Assembly: GCA_027021685.1 (NCBI GenBank)
Contig: JALUTW010000224.1
Coordinates: 1 to 11,164 of the forward strand
Direction: 5' to 3'
Source of the DNA: Chromatiales bacterium
Lineage (GTDB): Bacteria > Pseudomonadota > Gammaproteobacteria > CAMYNG01
Length of the DNA: 11,164 bases
Shown here: piece by piece, positions 9,606 to 11,164 of the stretch
How the letters are laid out: every line of letters starts with the position of its first letter
How positions within the stretch are numbered: the first letter of the stretch is position 1
Notes under the pieces: model-generated
Database searches by the model: none
The model's input: the letters and a program-made list of their open reading frames with translations, nothing else
What the model was told of the DNA's origin: nothing
Program-made: the position numbers and the translations under genes

Positions 9606-9716
9606 GGGGCCCGGCTGCCGGTTTTCGTTTCAACTTTTTGAAAATGCGGCCGAATTCTCCCGGTTCAAGTCCCCTGCCGGCGGGCCGATGGTACTGGACA
9701 GGCAGCCCCGGCGCCC

Positions 9717-9746
9717 CACATTGCACCCGTCAACGGGTGCAATGTG
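9717..9746. promoter_or_regulatory. Perfect 14-bp-arm palindrome, candidate enhancer site for soxYZ
   Basis: CACATTGCACCCGT (9717-9730) and ACGGGTGCAATGTG (9733-9746) are perfect complements with a 2-base centre. No T-run follows, so it is not an evident terminator. The centre lies about 108 bases upstream of the predicted sigma-54 start of soxYZ, in the usual range for an activator site. It may instead be a dispersed REP-like palindrome, since GGGTGCRA also occurs at 775-799. The neighbouring 9606-9716 stretch shows nothing further. Confidence 0.5.
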
Positions 9747-9782
9747 CAAACGTGGACACGGCCGCACCCCGGGGGATATCCG

Positions 9783-9795
9783 TAAGTCATTGATT
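9783..9795 (-). promoter_or_regulatory. IHF consensus match upstream of soxYZ
   Basis: On the minus strand AATCAATGACTTA satisfies every position of the IHF consensus WATCARNNNNTTR. It sits in an AT-rich patch inside otherwise GC-rich DNA, between the palindrome and the sigma-54 element, where IHF usually bends DNA. The same patch also contains an AAGTCATT (9784-9791) / AATGACTT (9805-9812) inverted repeat with centres 21 bases apart, which could be a separate regulator site. Confidence 0.5.
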
Positions 9796-9813
9796 TAATT
9801 TGATAATGACTTG

Positions 9814-9829
9814 TGGTACAGGAATTGCT
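9814..9829 (+). promoter_or_regulatory. Sigma-54 (RpoN) promoter of soxYZ
   Basis: TGGTACA-GGAA-TTGCT matches the sigma-54 consensus TGGYACR-N4-TTGCW at every defined position. The invariant GG is at 9815-9816 and GC at 9827-9828, with the required 10 bases between. The predicted start is near G9840, giving a leader of about 89 bases before soxY. No comparably good sigma-70 promoter is seen facing soxY. Confidence 0.75.
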
Positions 9830-9928
9830 CTTGGCCATGGGCAAACCCGGGGCCGCAGCCGGGCAGGAACGGCCCGCGGGCGGCGAAGGAAACCCAACGT
9901 TTTGGAAGCTTTCAGGAGTGAAATTCCC

Positions 9929-10396
9929 ATGACAGTCGATCGCAGAACCTTCCTCAGGGCGGGCATGGCCGCCGGCACCACCGCACTGGCCGTGGGCGCC
10001 GGATTGCTCAGTCCCGGCCGCGTGCTCGCCGCCTGGCCCAAGAACGCCTTCATGGCCACGAGCCTGGACGATGCCCTCAAGGCCATGAACCTCAGCGGGG
10101 CCCAGGCCAGCAGCCAGGTGATGGTGGACGCCCCCGACATCGCCGAGAACGGCGCCGTGGTGTCGGTGACGGTGAAGACCGAGCTGCCGGACGTGCAGAG
10201 CATCACCGTGCTGGTACCCAAGAACACCATGCCCCTCATCTCCAGCTACGAGTTCGGGCCCCAGACCGAGGGCTTCATCACCAGCCGCATCAAGATGCGC
10301 GAGACCTCCGATGTCATCGGCGTGGTCAAGGCCGGGGGCAAGCTGCACATGGCCAAGAAACCGGTCAAGGTCACCCTGGGCGGCTGCGGCGGCTGA
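9929..10396 (+). CDS. soxY: SoxY, sulfur-carrier subunit of the thiosulfate-oxidising Sox system
   Basis: Periplasmic carrier protein. Sox intermediates are bound covalently to a single Cys on its C-terminal swinging arm while SoxXA, SoxB and (if present) SoxCD act on them. The protein ends in GGCGG, the diagnostic carrier motif, with Cys153. The N-terminus is a twin-arginine signal (DRRTFLRAG, residues 4-12), followed by a hydrophobic stretch and a likely cleavage near VLA-AW (about residue 34). Export is therefore folded and Tat-dependent, presumably with SoxZ attached. Start ATG 9929 is fixed by this signal and by AGGAG ten bases upstream; earlier in-frame starts give a non-homologous, Arg-rich lead. 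155 residues, normal for SoxY. It is followed by soxZ after 33 bases, and no soxXA, soxB or soxCD is in the window. Confidence 0.97.
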   Translation: MTVDRRTFLRAGMAAGTTALAVGAGLLSPGRVLAAWPKNAFMATSLDDALKAMNLSGAQASSQVMVDAPDIAENGAVVSVTVKTELPDVQSITVLVPKNTMPLISSYEFGPQTEGFITSRIKMRETSDVIGVVKAGGKLHMAKKPVKVTLGGCGG

Positions 10397-10429
10397 CCCG
10401 TTCACCGAATATCGAAGAGGACTGCACAG

Positions 10430-10747
10430 ATGGCAAAGAAAAAGATGAAGATCCGCGCCTGGATGGACGGCGATCGCGCCAACGTCAAGGCCATCATCTT
10501 CCATCCCATGGAGACCGGCCAGCGCAAGGACAAGGCCACGGGCAAGGTCATCCCGGCCCATTACATCACCGAGGTCAAGTGCACCCACAACGGCAAGACC
10601 GTGCTCACCTGCCTGTGGGGCCCGGGCGTGTCCAAGAACCCCTTCATGTCGTTCCGCTTCCGCGGCGCCAAGAAAGGCGACACCCTCAAGATCGCCTGGG
10701 TGGACAACAAGGGCAACACCGGCGAGGGTGAGGCCACCATCAAATAG
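10430..10747 (+). CDS. soxZ: SoxZ, partner subunit of the SoxYZ sulfur carrier
   Basis: Forms a tight heterodimer with SoxY in the periplasm. It has no signal peptide (MAKKKMKIRAWMDGD), as expected for a protein carried out with Tat-exported SoxY. The 105 residues and the block GPGVSKNPFMSFRFRGAKKGD are typical of the family, an immunoglobulin-like beta-sandwich. A ribosome site (AGAGG) lies nine bases before ATG 10430. Co-transcribed with soxY. Its TAG stop ends inside the first unit of an inverted heptamer array. Confidence 0.97.
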   Translation: MAKKKMKIRAWMDGDRANVKAIIFHPMETGQRKDKATGKVIPAHYITEVKCTHNGKTVLTCLWGPGVSKNPFMSFRFRGAKKGDTLKIAWVDNKGNTGEGEATIK

Positions 10748-10767
10748 GGACGAGGGGCGAGGGCCGA
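10747..10767. repeat. Three inverted heptamer units at the soxZ stop
   Basis: GGGACGA, GGGGCGA and GGGCCGA follow one another directly. Their reverse complements (TCGTCCC, TCGCCCC, TCGGCCC) are the unit types seen in the larger array at 10869-10931, so the two blocks are inverted copies flanking the soxZ terminator. Confidence 0.75.
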
Positions 10768-10811
10768 GGACTGGCGAACTCCTCGCGTCCTGGCCGGCGA
10801 CCCTGAACGGG

Positions 10812-10840
10812 AACGGGCACTTTGGTGCCCGTTTCTTATT
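10812..10840 (+). terminator. Intrinsic terminator of soxYZ
   Basis: AACGGGCAC (10812-10820) and GTGCCCGTT (10825-10833) pair around TTTG and are followed by the T-rich TCTTATTTT. A second, outer pair CCCTGAA (10801-10807) / TTCAGGG (10841-10847) encloses the whole element. Confidence 0.88.
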
Positions 10841-10868
10841 TTCAGGGACAAGTGCCGAGTTTCAAGCC

Positions 10869-10931
10869 TCGTCCCTCGTCCCTCGTCCCTCGTCCCTCGT
10901 CCCTCGCCCCTTGGCCCTCGTCCCTTGGCCC
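10869..10931. repeat. Heptamer tandem array, nine units of the TCGTCCC type
   Basis: Five identical TCGTCCC units (10869-10903) are followed by TCGCCCC, TTGGCCC, TCGTCCC and TTGGCCC without a break. There are no spacers, so it is not a CRISPR. It lies between the converging soxYZ and DsrE-family transcription units, bounded by a terminator on each side. A run of exact copies suggests recent slippage or expansion. Confidence 0.92.
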
Positions 10932-10938
10932 TGAAATA

Positions 10939-10966
10939 GAGAACGGGCGCCGAGGCGCCCGTTCTC
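10939..10966 (-). terminator. Terminator hairpin of the converging DsrE-family gene
   Basis: GAGAACGGGCGCC (10939-10951) and GGCGCCCGTTCTC (10954-10966) are perfect 13-bp complements with a 2-base centre. On the minus strand it lies 22 bases past the stop codon, but only the short TATTTC follows, so termination may be incomplete. Confidence 0.75.
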
Positions 10967-10988
10967 AACCACATGGCGGAAAGCCGGT

Positions 10989-11164
10989 TTACGGCTTCAC
11001 GTACAGGTAGCCCTGCTGCTGCAGGTGCGCCACGTGGGCCACGCCCGAGGGGATGATTTCCACGTTCTCGTTGATCTTATTCTTGTCGATCTTCTTGCCG
11101 CGGATGGTGTTGGCGCAGATGGTGAACTTGACACCACGGTTGGCCAGCGACGCGATCCGGTCGG
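10989..11164 (-). CDS. DsrE/DsrF-like family protein, putative sulfur-transfer protein (partial, 5' end off window)
   Basis: Only the last 57 codons are visible, running from the right edge to the TAA at 10989-10991. The sequence includes GVKFTICANTIRG and ends IIPSGVAHVAHLQQQGYLYVKP. This C-terminal pattern is what I know from small DsrE-like proteins of the COG1416 type, in which a conserved Cys (here in FTICANT) follows a Rossmann-like beta strand. Relatives are small oligomeric proteins found near sulfur-oxidation genes, and some act as sulfur carriers. That role is inferred here from family and from the soxYZ neighbourhood. It is convergent with soxYZ, so not in that operon. The N-terminus and any signal peptide cannot be judged. 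Confidence 0.75.
   Translation of the reverse strand, partial: DRIASLANRGVKFTICANTIRGKKIDKNKINENVEIIPSGVAHVAHLQQQGYLYVKP

Noticed and set aside
9717..9746. Canonical NtrC binding site
   Set aside because: TGCACC and GGTGCA half-sites are present, but separated by eight bases rather than the five of the NtrC consensus. Another activator is possible, a standard NtrC site is not supported.
9802..9807. Sigma-70 -10 box GATAAT upstream of soxY
   Set aside because: No acceptable -35 lies 16-18 bases upstream, and the adjacent sigma-54 element is a much better match.
9837..9932. Possible 31-codon upstream open frame whose TGA overlaps the soxY ATG
   Set aside because: Its ATG lies at or before the predicted sigma-54 start and has no ribosome site, so the overlap is probably chance.
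9665..10588. Minus-strand 307-residue open frame across soxY
   Set aside because: It is antisense to soxY, whose Tat signal and GGCGG end are unambiguous, and it spans the tRNA-soxY regulatory region.
10869..10931. CRISPR array
   Set aside because: Seven-base units without spacers are simple tandem repeats.

Overview
The window looks like a chromosomal segment of a GC-rich, sulfur-oxidising gammaproteobacterium. The gene order matches the classic gammaproteobacterial metY-rimP-nusA-infB-rbfA-truB-rpsO-pnp operon. It lies next to soxYZ (thiosulfate oxidation) and a DsrE-family gene. Purple sulfur bacteria or Thioalkalivibrio-like Ectothiorhodospiraceae/Chromatiales would fit, but this is inferred from gene content and base composition, not proven.

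Layout. From 9.6 kb leftwards, the minus strand carries one long transcription-translation cluster. It starts with a strong promoter and an initiator tRNA-fMet with its own terminator. A leader follows, with an internal promoter and a second terminator just ahead of rimP. Then come rimP (ribosome maturation), nusA (elongation/termination factor), infB (IF2), rbfA (30S maturation), truB (tRNA pseudouridine-55 synthase), rpsO (S15) and pnp (PNPase). The cluster closes with a strong intrinsic terminator at 846-869. Beyond it, still on the minus strand, is a partial HhH-GPD DNA glycosylase running off the left edge. The 601-892 gap holds hairpin repeats and a short heptamer array.

To the right, divergent from the tRNA, are soxY (Tat-exported sulfur carrier ending in GGCGG) and soxZ. 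Their upstream region has what reads as a complete sigma-54 promoter layout: a long palindrome, an IHF consensus match and a TGGTACA-N4-TTGCT element. After soxZ come two terminator hairpins flanking a nine-unit heptamer tandem array (TCGTCCC type), with three inverted units at the soxZ stop codon. A partial DsrE-family gene converges from the right edge.

The coding content is largely conserved housekeeping machinery. No wholly unknown gene system is visible. The points most worth checking are in non-coding DNA: the apparent sigma-54/IHF control of soxYZ, the attenuator-like terminator before rimP, the heptamer arrays beside terminators, the very short rpsO-pnp spacer, and an initiator tRNA with a U1-U72 mismatch.
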